DNA from: Mycolicibacterium sp. 018/SC-01/001
GTDB taxonomy: Bacteria; Actinomycetota; Actinomycetes; Mycobacteriales; Mycobacteriaceae
DNA length: 64,000 bases
Assembly (NCBI RefSeq): GCF_007096635.1
Contig: NZ_VKAA01000009.1
Location: 1 to 64,000 of the forward strand
Direction of reading: 5' to 3'
Shown here: one piece after another, positions 45,901-55,022 of the stretch
Position numbering within the stretch: position 1 is the stretch's first letter
Layout: each line of letters opens with the position of its first letter
Notes under the pieces: generated by a model
Seen by the model: the letters and a program-made list of their open reading frames with translations, nothing else
Told to the model about the DNA's origin: nothing
Databases searched by the model: none
Program-made: the position numbers and the translations under genes

Positions 45901-48414
45901 ACGGCGCCCCGCCCCGGCACCGTGCTGGGCGGCCACACCGCGCTCGCCGGCCCGCGGCCCGGGCATCTGTGGCAGGCCCGGCTGACGCCGCAGGCTCGGC
46001 CGTACCCGCATCCGCACCGGTTCAACGGGGTCGAGATCGTGCCGCTGTCGGTGCTGCTGCACACGCTGGCGCTGGCCGCCGAGCAGGTCAGCGCCACCGC
46101 GCTGGTCGACGTGCGGTTCAAGTCGCCGATCGCCCTGGACGCTGCCAGAACGGTCCAGGTCTACGCCGACGCCGACGTCGTCACGATCTCGTCGGCCGCC
46201 GGTGACGCGAAGGACGGGCCGTGGGTGCGGCACGTCAGCGCCCGGATCAGCCGGGAACCCGTCGGCCCGGCCGAGGCTGCAGCCTCGGACGTGGCCGGCT
46301 ACGACCCGGCCGCGCTGACCGAGCTGCACCACGCGTGGGGTGTCGACGGACTGGCCTACCCCTGGACAGTCGATGGCTCCGCGCAGACGCGTGGTGAGTC
46401 CCGCATCGAGGTGACCTTTGCCGACGCGCCGGAGGCGCGGCTCGCGGCCGCGCTGGACGCCGCCGTCAACCTCGGCCGTCTCGTCGACGCGTCGACGCCC
46501 GGCCTGCTGGTGCCCGCGACGATCGAGCGGTTCGCGATCATCACCCCGGTCGATGCCTCCGCCGCCGCACGCGGCACCGTCGTGACCCGTCACCTCGTCT
46601 CGGATGCGCAGGCGCTCCTCGTCGATCTGTCCGTCGATACGGCCGACGGTGCACCCGTCGCCGACCTGCGCGGCGTGCGCTACGTCGCCGTCGACACCGA
46701 CGACGCGACGTCGGCAGCCGAACCGCGCCGTATCGCCCACCGGCTCGATTGGCAGCCCTGGAGCACGGACGCCGCAGGGACCGACGCCGGCCCTGTCGCC
46801 GTCGTCGGGACCGGCCCGGTGGCCTCCGCTCTGCGCCAGGCCGTGGGTAGCGAGACCGAGGTGGCGCAGGCCCGCACCGTCGTCTACGTCGCTGCTTCCG
46901 ACGGCCCGTCCGCGCAGGAGGTGGCGGTCCGCCTCACCACCGAGGTCGGGGCGCTGGTCGCCACGCTGGCCGATCGGGAGCCGCGGCACCCCGCCACGCT
47001 GTGGATCGTCACCCAGGGCGTGTCCGAATCCGCCACCGACGCGGCGCTGCGACAGAGCCCGCTGTGGGGGCTGGCCGGTGTCATCGGCGCCGAGCAACCG
47101 CAGCTGTGGGGTGGCCTCGTCGACGTTCCCGAGACCGAGACCGACCTCGGGGCTCTTGTCCCGGTGCTCGCGAGTCCCGTGAAGTCGGTGGCGGTGTGGC
47201 GCGCCGGCGAACTCCTGACGCCCACCCTGGCCGAGATCACCGACGCGCCGTCCCGCGAGCTCCTGCACTGCCGGCCGGACGCTGCCTATCTGATCACCGG
47301 TGGCATGGGTGTCCTGGGTCTGCTGATGGCCGAGTGGCTCGCCGATCGGGGCGCGCGCCGCATCGTGTTGGCCGGCCGCACCGCGCTGCCGCCGCGGCGT
47401 GCGTGGGATGCGGTGACCGACACTGACGAACGGCACAAGATCGACGCGATCCGGGCCCTCGAACTGCGTGGGGTCAGCGTCGACACCGTCGCTGTCGACA
47501 TCGCCGACCGCGACGCGGTGGCCGCGATGCTGGAGCGCCGCGACGCCGGTGGCGCGCCGCCGATCCGGGGTGTCATTCACGCGGCAGGCATGACCGAGGC
47601 GCAGCTGCTCACCGAATTGGAGGCCGAGCGCGTGCACCGCACGGTGTGGCCGAAGATCGCCGGCGCCCAGGTGCTCGCCGAGGTGTTCCCGCCGCACACG
47701 CTGGACTTCCTGTACCTCGCCGCGTCGGCGGGCGCGGTGTTCGGCATCCCCGGGCAGGGCGCCTACGCGGCGGGTAACGCCTACCTCGACGCGCTGGCCC
47801 GCGCCCGGCACGCCCAGGGCGACAACACGGTAAGCCTGGACTGGGTCGCCTGGCGGGGCCTCGGCTTCGGCAGCGAGGCGCAGGTCGTGGTGTCCGAACT
47901 GGAGCGGGTGGGTTCACGCCCGGTCGCGCCCGGTGAGGCGTTCGCCGCGTGGGATCACGTCACCCGCTTCGACATCGGCCAGGTCGTGATGGCTCCGATG
48001 AACTCGGCGCAGGACGCCGCCGCGGTCGCCGACGCGCACCGCCCTGCCGCACCGGTGCGGAACTGGGCGGCGATGGACCGCGACGAGCTGCTGGCCGAGC
48101 TGCGCGACGGGCTGCGCGGCATCCTCGCCACCGAGCTGCGGCTGCCGGAGAGCGACGTGCTCACCGACCGGCCGTTCGCCGAGATGGGCCTGAACTCGGT
48201 GATGGCGATGTCGATCCGCCGCGAGATCGAGCGGCTGGCCGGCCTCGAGTTGTCAGCGACGATGCTGTTCAACCACCCGACCATCGACAGCTTCGCCGGA
48301 TACCTGGCCCAGCAGCTGAACCCCGACGCCGGTGGCGACGACGCCGCGGCCGACGACGATGACGACGAGGACAGCCTGCTGGACTCGCTGTTCGACAGCG
48401 TCGAGTCGAACTGA
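42949..48414 (+). CDS. type I PKS 1, PpsA-like: ACP-KS-AT-DH*-KR-ACP
   Basis: 1821 aa. N-terminal ACP with VGSSDAVV (Ser42), very close to PpsA (RHWLVDYLVTNIGC). KS: Cys281 in DTACSSS, VEAHGTGT and NLGHLEAA His residues. AT: Ser727 in GHSMGE, with VASH rather than HAFH. A DH-like double hotdog follows: His1023 in HRFNGVEIVP, but the second half reads LDAAVN (Asp1170, Asn1174 where Gln or His is usual), so activity is doubtful. KR: TGGMGVLG and Tyr1606 in YAAGN, apparently active. C-terminal ACP Ser1750 in GLNSVMA. The tail ends in acidic LLDSLFDSVESN. Expected to extend a FAAL-loaded fatty acyl chain by one unit. Confidence 0.95.
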   Translation: MTSAFDEDALRHWLVDYLVTNIGCSPDEIDLDAPLNDLAVGSSDAVVLTGELSELLGRTVSPVEFWQYPTINALAKFLTGGEVDPVEGPAVAAAREGGRVDDDDAIAVIGLGLRLPGGSDLDGNIEGPEQFWEFLHEGRSAVREVPADRWESFRIESPEAAAALAGTTRWGSFLRDVDAFDAEFFEISPSEADKMDPQQRLLLEVTHEALEHAGIPAHSLRHTQTGVFAAACLGEYGYLSTTDLGDVDSWSGTGGALSIIANRVSYYFDFRGPSMTIDTACSSSLVTIHLACQSLRAGDSDLALASGVNMVLSPAVTRSFDQLEAMSKTGQCHAFDAAADGFVRGEGCGVAVLKRLSDAQRDGDRVLAVIRGSAVNQDGRSNGLMAPNPAAQMAVLRSAYAAAGVEPREVDYVEAHGTGTLLGDPIEARALGSVLGKGRPVDRPLLLGAVKSNLGHLEAAAGIAGFAKAVLALQHDTIPANRGYRNPNPHIPFDNLRLQVVAEHTDWTPGSRPRRAGISSFGFGGTNAHVVIEEAPRQAQASPADEPAVTTLVVTGRTPDRIAAQAGMLAEWMAGAGAEAPLADVAHALNHHRSQHTKFATVAARTRADAITGLQALAAGQSAPGVVGPHTGACTPGTVFVYSGQGSQWAGMGRQLLADEPAFAAAVAEIEPVFVDKVGFSLQEIIAEGRAVSGDAQVQPVLMGLQLALTELWRSYGVHPDAVIGHSMGEVTAAVVAGALSLADGLTVIAARSSIMSRLAGQGAVALVELDPDAAEALVADHPSVEIAGLVSPRQTVVAGLPDEVDAVIAAVTAQDRFARRVNMEVASHTALMDPVLPDLRDAFAGITPRSPSIPFVSTVVDDQDPVLDADYWVANVRRPVQLSRAVTAAGEEIGTFVEISANPILTYAVADTLTTGHHHVLGTLVRDGDDTVAFHTALNATHTTKPPQTEHPAHAGGARVALPTTPWHRTRHWALRTPSASGATAPRPGTVLGGHTALAGPRPGHLWQARLTPQARPYPHPHRFNGVEIVPLSVLLHTLALAAEQVSATALVDVRFKSPIALDAARTVQVYADADVVTISSAAGDAKDGPWVRHVSARISREPVGPAEAAASDVAGYDPAALTELHHAWGVDGLAYPWTVDGSAQTRGESRIEVTFADAPEARLAAALDAAVNLGRLVDASTPGLLVPATIERFAIITPVDASAAARGTVVTRHLVSDAQALLVDLSVDTADGAPVADLRGVRYVAVDTDDATSAAEPRRIAHRLDWQPWSTDAAGTDAGPVAVVGTGPVASALRQAVGSETEVAQARTVVYVAASDGPSAQEVAVRLTTEVGALVATLADREPRHPATLWIVTQGVSESATDAALRQSPLWGLAGVIGAEQPQLWGGLVDVPETETDLGALVPVLASPVKSVAVWRAGELLTPTLAEITDAPSRELLHCRPDAAYLITGGMGVLGLLMAEWLADRGARRIVLAGRTALPPRRAWDAVTDTDERHKIDAIRALELRGVSVDTVAVDIADRDAVAAMLERRDAGGAPPIRGVIHAAGMTEAQLLTELEAERVHRTVWPKIAGAQVLAEVFPPHTLDFLYLAASAGAVFGIPGQGAYAAGNAYLDALARARHAQGDNTVSLDWVAWRGLGFGSEAQVVVSELERVGSRPVAPGEAFAAWDHVTRFDIGQVVMAPMNSAQDAAAVADAHRPAAPVRNWAAMDRDELLAELRDGLRGILATELRLPESDVLTDRPFAEMGLNSVMAMSIRREIERLAGLELSATMLFNHPTIDSFAGYLAQQLNPDAGGDDAAADDDDDEDSLLDSLFDSVESN
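44881..45249 (+). repeat. direct repeat copy A (PKS1 AT coding region)
   Basis: Nearly identical at the base level to 52182-52550 in PKS2, with long exact runs (for example across the ADEPAFAA to KVGFSL codons). By eye there is a mismatch only every dozen or so bases, many at third codon positions. A sign of recent duplication or gene conversion. Confidence 0.8.
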
Positions 48415-48497
48415 CCGCACGGGCGTGCCGATGCGACCGACCACGAACGATTTCCCGGATCGACCCGACACGCGAGACCATGTCGGGAGATGTCTGC

Positions 48498-48504
48498 GAA
48501 AGGA
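48498..48504 (+). promoter_or_regulatory. ribosome binding site deciding the FAAL 2 start
   Basis: GAAAGGA stands 6 bases before the ATG at 48511. The same sequence precedes the first FAAL gene at the same kind of distance, so the ATG at 48490 (which would place this site inside the gene) is rejected. Confidence 0.7.
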
Positions 48505-48510
48505 CCACTG

Positions 48511-50259
48511 ATGCCAGCACTGACGGCGCCCTCCGTGACGACCATCCCCGCGCTCCTCGCCGACCGTGCGCAGCAGCAGCCCGACGATGACGCGTACACG
48601 TTCTTCGACTACGAGTCCGATCCCGCGGGCATCGCGGAGACGCTGACCTGGTCCGAGGTGCACCACCGCGTTCGCGTGGTCGCCGCGAAGCTGGCGACCC
48701 TCGGCTCGCCCGGGGACCGCGCGGTGATCCTCGCGCCGCAGGGCCTGGAGTACATCATCGGGTTCCTCGGCGCCATCGAGGCCGGCTTCATCGCGGTGCC
48801 GCTGACCATGCCGCAGCTGCGCCAGCACGACGAGCGCGTCACCGGCGCGATGAAGGACTCCCAGCCCGTCGCCGTGCTGACCACCTCGGCCGTCGTCGAC
48901 GACATCCGCCACTACGGTCAGCTCGACCGCCAGCGCGCGCCCAAGTTCCTCGAGGTCGACACGCTGGACTTCGATTCGCCGCTGCGGCCGGCCGCGCCGG
49001 TGTCCCTGCCCAAGACCGCCTACCTGCAGTACACGTCGGGGTCGACCCGGCTACCCGCCGGTGTGGTGGTCAGCCATCGCAACGTGCTGGTCAACGTCGC
49101 CGAGCTGCTCACCGATTACTACGAGGCCTACCCCGACGGACGGGCGCCCGAGGACACCACGGTCGTGTCGTGGCTGCCCTTCTACCACGACATGGGACTG
49201 ATCGTCGGCGTGTTCATCCCGATCATGCTGGGCGCACCGGCCGCGTTGATGAGCCCGATCTCGTTCATGCAGAAGCCGTCGCGGTGGATGCAGCTGCTGG
49301 GCTCCCACACCAGCGCCTTCACCGCGGCTCCGAATTTCGCGTTCGAGCTGGCCGTGAAGCGCACCAGCGACGAGGACATGGCCGGCAAGGACCTCAGCAC
49401 CGTGGCCGTGATGATCAACGGGGCCGAGCGCGTGCACGGCACCACGGTGCGCCGGTTCAACGAGCGCTTCGCCGCGTTCGGGCTGCCCGAGGCCGCGATG
49501 CGGCCGTCCTACGGTCTGGCCGAGGCGACGGTGTACGTGGTGGCCACCGCGGGTGGCCGGCCGCCGACGTCGGTGCGGTTCGACTACGAGAAGCTGGCGG
49601 CGGGGCAGGCGGAGCGCAGCGAGGTCGCCGACGACGGCACCGAGCAGATCGGCCTCGGCGTGCCCCGGTCGACGACGGTGCGCGTCGTCGACCCGGAGAC
49701 GTGTGTCGAGAACCCGGCCGGCAAGATCGGTGAGGTCTGGCTGCACGGCGAGCACGTCGCCGGTGGGTACTACCAGAATCCCGAGCTGACGCAGAAGTTG
49801 TTCTCCGGCCAGCTCGCCGAGCCCAGTGCCGACACCCCGAAGGGTCCGTGGTTGCGCACCGGCGATCTCGGCGTGATCTTCGACGACGAGCTCTACATCG
49901 TCGGGCGCATCAAGGATCTGCTGATCGTCGACGGCCGCAACCACTACCCGGACGACATCGAGGGCACGGTCGCGGAGTTCACCGGCGGTCGCGTCGCGGC
50001 GATCTCGGTGCCCGACGGCGCGAGCGAGAAGCTCGTCGTGATCGCGGAGCTGAAGAAGCAGATCGATCCGGCGCAGCTGGACGCGATCACCCAGCAGGTG
50101 ACTTCGGCGATCTCGATGACCCACAGTGTGCGGCTCGCCGACTTCGCGCTGGTGCCGCCGGGCTCGCTGCCGCTGACCACCAGCGGCAAGGTGCGCCGCG
50201 CGATGAGCGCGGACCTGTACCGCGACAACACATTCCAACGGTTGGACGCCGCTAGATGA
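48511..50259 (+). CDS. long-chain fatty-acyl-AMP ligase (FAAL 2, FadD26-like)
   Basis: 582 aa from the ATG at 48511. Same family and landmarks as the first FAAL: YLQYTSGSTRLPAGV, RPSYGLAEATVYVV, WLRTGDLGVIFDD, DGRNHYPDDIEGTV, SGKVRRAMSAD. It is clearly paralogous to FAAL 1 (shared ADRAQQQPDD-type start, SWLPFYHDMGL) but differs through the substrate pocket region, for example a shorter loop after PFYHDMGLIVGVFIP where FAAL 1 has an extra NEDDGGKLHG. So chain preference may differ. ATGA overlap with PKS2 shows it serves that enzyme's N-terminal ACP. Confidence 0.93.
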   Translation: MPALTAPSVTTIPALLADRAQQQPDDDAYTFFDYESDPAGIAETLTWSEVHHRVRVVAAKLATLGSPGDRAVILAPQGLEYIIGFLGAIEAGFIAVPLTMPQLRQHDERVTGAMKDSQPVAVLTTSAVVDDIRHYGQLDRQRAPKFLEVDTLDFDSPLRPAAPVSLPKTAYLQYTSGSTRLPAGVVVSHRNVLVNVAELLTDYYEAYPDGRAPEDTTVVSWLPFYHDMGLIVGVFIPIMLGAPAALMSPISFMQKPSRWMQLLGSHTSAFTAAPNFAFELAVKRTSDEDMAGKDLSTVAVMINGAERVHGTTVRRFNERFAAFGLPEAAMRPSYGLAEATVYVVATAGGRPPTSVRFDYEKLAAGQAERSEVADDGTEQIGLGVPRSTTVRVVDPETCVENPAGKIGEVWLHGEHVAGGYYQNPELTQKLFSGQLAEPSADTPKGPWLRTGDLGVIFDDELYIVGRIKDLLIVDGRNHYPDDIEGTVAEFTGGRVAAISVPDGASEKLVVIAELKKQIDPAQLDAITQQVTSAISMTHSVRLADFALVPPGSLPLTTSGKVRRAMSADLYRDNTFQRLDAAR

Positions 50260-53200
50260 CCTCTGCTTTCGACGAGGCTGCTGTTCGTCGCTGGTTGACC
50301 GACTACCTGGTTGAGAACAACGGTTGCAGTCCTGAGCACATCGCGCGCGGCGCGTCGATGCACGACCTCGGCGTCGGTTCGCGCGACGCCGTCGTGCTCA
50401 CGGGTGTGTTGTCGGAGTACCTGGGCACCCCGGTGTCGCCCGTGGACTTCTGGCAGTACCCGACCGTCGACGCGCTGGCGAAGTTCCTGACCGGTGGCGA
50501 GGTGGAGCCGGTCGACGGCCCGGTCGGTGGTCGCGCCGGCTCCGGTATCTCTACAGACGAGCCGATCGCCGTGGTCGGGCTGGGATTGCGGCTGCCCGGC
50601 GGGGCCGACGCCGACGCCAACATCGAGGGCCCGGACGCGTTCTGGGATTTCCTGACACAGGGACGGTCCTCGGTGGTCGAGGTGCCCGCCGAGCGCTGGG
50701 CGCCGTTCGACGACGGCACCGCCGAGGGCGCCGCAGCACTGGCATCGACGACGCGGTGGGGATCGTTCCTGCGCGACGTCGATGCATTCGACGCCGAGTT
50801 CTTCGAGGTGATCCCGCGCGAGGCCATGCGGATGGATCCGCAGCAGCGGTTGCTGTTGGAGGTCACGCACGAGGCGTTGGAGAACGCCGGCATCCCCGCC
50901 GACTCGCTGGCCGAGACCCGCACCGGGGTGTTCGCGGGCGCGAGCGCCGCGGATTACGCGCAGCTCGGCGCCGCGGACCTCAGCGCGGTCGACGCCTGGT
51001 ACAGCACCGGCGGGTCGATCAGCATCATCGCCAATCGGATCTCCTACTTCTTCGACTTCCGCGGGCCGTCGGTCACCGTGGACACGGCGTGCTCGTCGTC
51101 GCTGGTGGCCATTCACCTGGCGTGCCAAAGCCTGCGCACCGGCGACTCCGACGTGGCGCTGGCGGCGGGAGTGAACCTGCTGCTGTCGCCGGCCGGCACG
51201 CGCAGCCTGGATCAGGCCGACGCGATGTCCAAGACCGGGCAGTGCCATGCGTTCGACGCGGCCGCCGACGGGTTCGTGCGCGGTGAAGGTGCCGGAGTCG
51301 CGGTGCTCAAGCGGCTCTCGGATGCGCAGGCTGACGGGGACCGCGTGCTCGCGGTGATCCGCGGGTCGGCGGTCAACCAGGACGGTCGGTCCAACGGATT
51401 GATGGCGCCGAATCCGTCCGCGCAGATGGCGGTGCTGCGCGCCGCGTACGCAGCCGCCGGCGTGGACCCCCGCGAGGTCGATTACGTGGAGGCGCACGGC
51501 ACCGGCACGCTGCTGGGCGATCCGATCGAGGCCCGCGCGCTGGGCACGGTCCTGGGCAAGGGCCGCCCCGCAGACCGGCCGCTGCTGATCGGTGCGGTGA
51601 AGTCCAACCTCGGCCACCTCGAGGCCGCGGCCGGTATCGCCGGGTTCGCCAAGGCGGTGCTGGCGTTGCAGCACAACACGATTCCGGCCAACCTCGGCTA
51701 CCAGACCCCGAATCCGCACATCCCGTTCGACAAGCTGCGCCTGCGGGTGGTGGCCGAGCACACCGAGTGGACGCCGGCCGGACGGCCGCGCCGGGCCGGG
51801 ATCTCGTCGTTCGGGTTCGGCGGCACCAACGCCCACGTCGTCATCGAGCAGCCGCCGGTGACCGTGCCCGCGAACGTCCCCGACGAGCCGGCCGTCACGA
51901 CGCTGGTCGTGTCGGGCCGCACGCCGCAGCGGGTCGCCGCGCAGGCGGGGATGCTGGCCGAGTGGATGGCCGGCACCGGTGCCGACGCGTCGCTGGCCGA
52001 CGTGGCGCACGCGCTGAACCACCACCGCTCCCAGCACCCGACCTTCGCGACCGTCGCTGCCCGTACCCGCGCCGACGCGCTCGCCGGTCTCCAGGCGCTG
52101 GCCGCCGGTGAATCCGCCGCCGGGGTCGTGCCCGCCGGGTCCGTCGTCCCGAAGCCCGGCACCGTGTTCGTGTACTCCGGGCAGGGGTCCCAGTGGGCGG
52201 GGATGGGCCGGCAGCTGCTGGCCGACGAGCCGGCGTTCGCGGCTGCCGTCGCCGAGATCGAGCCGGTGTTCGTCGACAAGGTCGGTTTCTCGCTGCGGGA
52301 CGTGATCGCCGAGGGCCGAGCGGTCAGTGGCGACGCGCAGGTGCAGCCGGTGCTGATGGGTCTGCAGCTGGCCCTGACCGAACTGTGGCGCTCCTACGGT
52401 GTGCACCCGGACGCGGTGATCGGGCACTCGATGGGTGAGGTGACCGCCGCCGTGGTCGCCGGGGCGTTGAGCCTCGCCGACGGGTTGACGGTGATCGCGG
52501 CCCGCTCCTCGATCATGTCCCGGCTCGCCGGCCAGGGCGCCGTCGCGCTGCTCGCCGTCGACGAGGACACCGCAGCGGCGCACATCGCCGCGCACGACAG
52601 CGTCGAGATCGCCGGCTACCTGTCCCCGCGGCAGACGGTCGTGGCGGGCCTGCCCGACGAGGTCGACGCGGTCATCGCCGCCATCACCGCGCAGAACGCG
52701 TTCGCCCGCCGGGTCAACATGGTCGTCGCCTCGCACACCGCGCTGATGGACCCGGTGCTCGCCGACATCGATGCCGCGCTGGCCGCCATCACGCCGGCCG
52801 CCCCGACGCTGACGTTCCTGTCCACGGTCACCGATCCGGCGCAGACGCCGACGCTGGACGCCGGCTACTGGGTGGCCAACGTGCGGCAGCCCGTCCGGTT
52901 CAGCCGCGCCGTCGCCGCGGCGGCCGCCGACCACGGCACCTTCCTCGAGGTCAGCCCGCACCCCACGCTGGGGCAGCCGATCGCTGCCACCCTGGCCGAC
53001 GAGGCCGGCATCCTCTCGCTCGGCACGCTGTACCGCGATGCCGACGACACCGTCGCGTTCCACACCAACCTCAACGCCACCCACACCACCCGGCCTCCGC
53101 AGACGCCGCATCACGGCGAGCCGCACGTGGTCCTGCCGGCCACCCCGTGGCAGCACACTCGGCACTGGGTGGACGTTCAGCCGGTGCGGCGCGCCCGCGT

Positions 53201-55022
53201 GGCCAGCACGGGCGCGCTGCCCGCGGACACCGCAGTCCCGGCCGAATGGTTCTGCGAGCTGACCTGGCCGGTCACACCCCTCGGCGACTCCGGGGTTCCA
53301 AGCGGTTCATGGGTGGTGGTCGGCGACGACCGCATCGGCGCCGAGATGACGCGTCACCTCGGTGCGCCCGTGGCCACCCGTGAAACGGACGCCGACGACC
53401 TGACGCAGGCGCTCTCCGGCGCCACCCACGTCCTGTTCGCGCCCGACGAGCGGGCCGGCGACGAGCTCGGCTACGATCTGTTCAACGCCGCCCGCGCACT
53501 CGCGGCGGCGGCGGTCGCCCAGCCGGCACCGCCGGCGCTGTACCTGCTCAGCCGCAACGCACAACCGGTCGGAGAGGGTGACCGCGCCAACCCCGCGCAG
53601 GCGGTGCTGTGGGGCCTCGGCCGCACGCTGGCCCTCGAACACCCCGAGATCTGGGGTGCGCTGATCGACGTCGACGCATCGGCGCCCGCACCGGTGGCGG
53701 CCCGCCTGGTGCTGGCCGAAGCGCACGCCGGCGACGGAGAAGACCAGGTGGTGTACCGCGCAGGGGAGCGGCGCGTGGCCCGGCTGGTCCACCAGCTGCC
53801 GCGAGAGTCAGCGCAGACTCAGCTGAACCCGGACAAGGCCCACCTCGTCGTCGGTGCGACCGGCAACATCGGCCCCCGGCTGATCGAAGAGCTCGCCGCG
53901 ATGGGCGCGACGACCATCGTCGCGGTGTCGCGCAACCCCGGCACCCGCCTCGACGAGCTGACCGCCCGGCTGGCCGCGCAGGGCACCACCGTCGTCACCG
54001 CCGCCGCCGACGTGGCCGACGGCGCCACGCTGGGCACCCTGTTCGAGCGCTTCGGCGCCGACCTCCCGCCGCTGGGCGGCGTCTACCTGGCCGCGATGAG
54101 CGGCGGCCCCGTGACGCTGGCCGAGATGACCCGCGATGACGTCGCCGCGATGTTCCGCTCGAAGATGGATGCGGTCGCCCACCTGCACGAGCTGTCGCTG
54201 GCCCAGCCCGTCGAGCAGTTCGTGCTGTTCTCGTCGATCTCCGGTGTGCTCGGCTCGCGCTGGCTGGCGCACTACGCGGCGACGACGACGTTCCTGGACA
54301 CCTTCGCGTACGCGCGCCGCGCCGCCGGGCTGCCCGCCTGCGCGATCAACTGGGGCCTGTGGAAGTCGCTGGCCGACGTGCAGACCGGCTTCGAGAAGCA
54401 GGCCACCGCGGAGTCCGGGCTCGAGCCGATGCCCGACGACATCGCGATCTCGGCGCTGCGGCTGTTCACCGGGCCAGGGGCGCCTGCGCGGGCGACGGTG
54501 GTGGCCGCCGATTGGCCGCGCCTGGCCGCGGCCTACCACACCCGCGCGCAGCTGCACATCCTCGACGACCTGCTGGCCGACGGTGCAGGAGTCCCGGCGC
54601 TGACCGGGGACACGGCGTTCCGGACGGCGCTGCGCGACGCCCGGCCCGAGGATCGCATGGATTTGCTGGCCGATCACGTCGGCGCACAGGTCGCCGCAGC
54701 GATGGGCCTGGCCTCGGCACACACGCTGGACCCGACCGTCGGCTTCTTCCAATTCGGCATGGATTCGCTGATGAGCGTAACGTTGCAGCGCTCGCTGAGC
54801 GAAAGTCTGGGGGAGGTGCTGCCCGCGTCGGTCGTCTTCGACTATCCGACCATCGAGGCGCTCACCGATTACCTGGCGTCGCTGCTGCCTGAGATAATCG
54901 CGACCGCCGGTGGCGACGACGAGGTCGCCCCCGACATCGCTCCCGCCGAGGAGCCCGAGGACGCCTACGACGACCTGGCCGAGGACGAACTCCTGGCCCG
55001 GCTCTCGGAACGATTGAATTGA
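50256..55022 (+). CDS. type I PKS 2: ACP-KS-AT-KR-ACP
   Basis: 1588 aa. N-terminal ACP (VGSRDAVV, Ser42), KS (Cys279), and AT (Ser725, VASH) closely follow PKS1. There is no DH. KR: VVGATGNIG near residue 1198, SSISGVLGS, Tyr1340 in HYAATTTF; the usual YxxxN Asn is Thr, as in M. tuberculosis PpsB-type KRs with a Ser there. C-terminal ACP Ser1504 in GMDSLMSVTLQR. The C-terminal part and tail (EDELLARLSERLN) resemble PpsB. So this looks like a PpsA-type loading half joined to a PpsB-type reducing half. It probably makes a beta-hydroxy intermediate on a second FAAL-supplied chain. Confidence 0.94.
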   Translation: MTSAFDEAAVRRWLTDYLVENNGCSPEHIARGASMHDLGVGSRDAVVLTGVLSEYLGTPVSPVDFWQYPTVDALAKFLTGGEVEPVDGPVGGRAGSGISTDEPIAVVGLGLRLPGGADADANIEGPDAFWDFLTQGRSSVVEVPAERWAPFDDGTAEGAAALASTTRWGSFLRDVDAFDAEFFEVIPREAMRMDPQQRLLLEVTHEALENAGIPADSLAETRTGVFAGASAADYAQLGAADLSAVDAWYSTGGSISIIANRISYFFDFRGPSVTVDTACSSSLVAIHLACQSLRTGDSDVALAAGVNLLLSPAGTRSLDQADAMSKTGQCHAFDAAADGFVRGEGAGVAVLKRLSDAQADGDRVLAVIRGSAVNQDGRSNGLMAPNPSAQMAVLRAAYAAAGVDPREVDYVEAHGTGTLLGDPIEARALGTVLGKGRPADRPLLIGAVKSNLGHLEAAAGIAGFAKAVLALQHNTIPANLGYQTPNPHIPFDKLRLRVVAEHTEWTPAGRPRRAGISSFGFGGTNAHVVIEQPPVTVPANVPDEPAVTTLVVSGRTPQRVAAQAGMLAEWMAGTGADASLADVAHALNHHRSQHPTFATVAARTRADALAGLQALAAGESAAGVVPAGSVVPKPGTVFVYSGQGSQWAGMGRQLLADEPAFAAAVAEIEPVFVDKVGFSLRDVIAEGRAVSGDAQVQPVLMGLQLALTELWRSYGVHPDAVIGHSMGEVTAAVVAGALSLADGLTVIAARSSIMSRLAGQGAVALLAVDEDTAAAHIAAHDSVEIAGYLSPRQTVVAGLPDEVDAVIAAITAQNAFARRVNMVVASHTALMDPVLADIDAALAAITPAAPTLTFLSTVTDPAQTPTLDAGYWVANVRQPVRFSRAVAAAAADHGTFLEVSPHPTLGQPIAATLADEAGILSLGTLYRDADDTVAFHTNLNATHTTRPPQTPHHGEPHVVLPATPWQHTRHWVDVQPVRRARVASTGALPADTAVPAEWFCELTWPVTPLGDSGVPSGSWVVVGDDRIGAEMTRHLGAPVATRETDADDLTQALSGATHVLFAPDERAGDELGYDLFNAARALAAAAVAQPAPPALYLLSRNAQPVGEGDRANPAQAVLWGLGRTLALEHPEIWGALIDVDASAPAPVAARLVLAEAHAGDGEDQVVYRAGERRVARLVHQLPRESAQTQLNPDKAHLVVGATGNIGPRLIEELAAMGATTIVAVSRNPGTRLDELTARLAAQGTTVVTAAADVADGATLGTLFERFGADLPPLGGVYLAAMSGGPVTLAEMTRDDVAAMFRSKMDAVAHLHELSLAQPVEQFVLFSSISGVLGSRWLAHYAATTTFLDTFAYARRAAGLPACAINWGLWKSLADVQTGFEKQATAESGLEPMPDDIAISALRLFTGPGAPARATVVAADWPRLAAAYHTRAQLHILDDLLADGAGVPALTGDTAFRTALRDARPEDRMDLLADHVGAQVAAAMGLASAHTLDPTVGFFQFGMDSLMSVTLQRSLSESLGEVLPASVVFDYPTIEALTDYLASLLPEIIATAGGDDEVAPDIAPAEEPEDAYDDLAEDELLARLSERLN
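52182..52550 (+). repeat. direct repeat copy B (PKS2 AT coding region)
   Basis: Partner of 44881-45249, 7301 bp upstream. Recombination between copies would delete FAAL 2 and join the PKS1 N-terminus to PKS2, keeping a working ACP-KS-AT-KR-ACP enzyme. Confidence 0.8.

Noticed and set aside
43816..47811. Very long open frame (over 1300 codons) on the minus strand inside PKS1
   Set aside because: It is antisense to a fully motif-supported PKS. GC-rich codon use makes such frames common; its translation is rich in Arg, His, Gly and Val with no domain.
48490..48510. Earlier ATG for FAAL 2 at 48490
   Set aside because: It would put the GAAAGGA ribosome site inside the gene; the ATG at 48511 has the same leader as FAAL 1.
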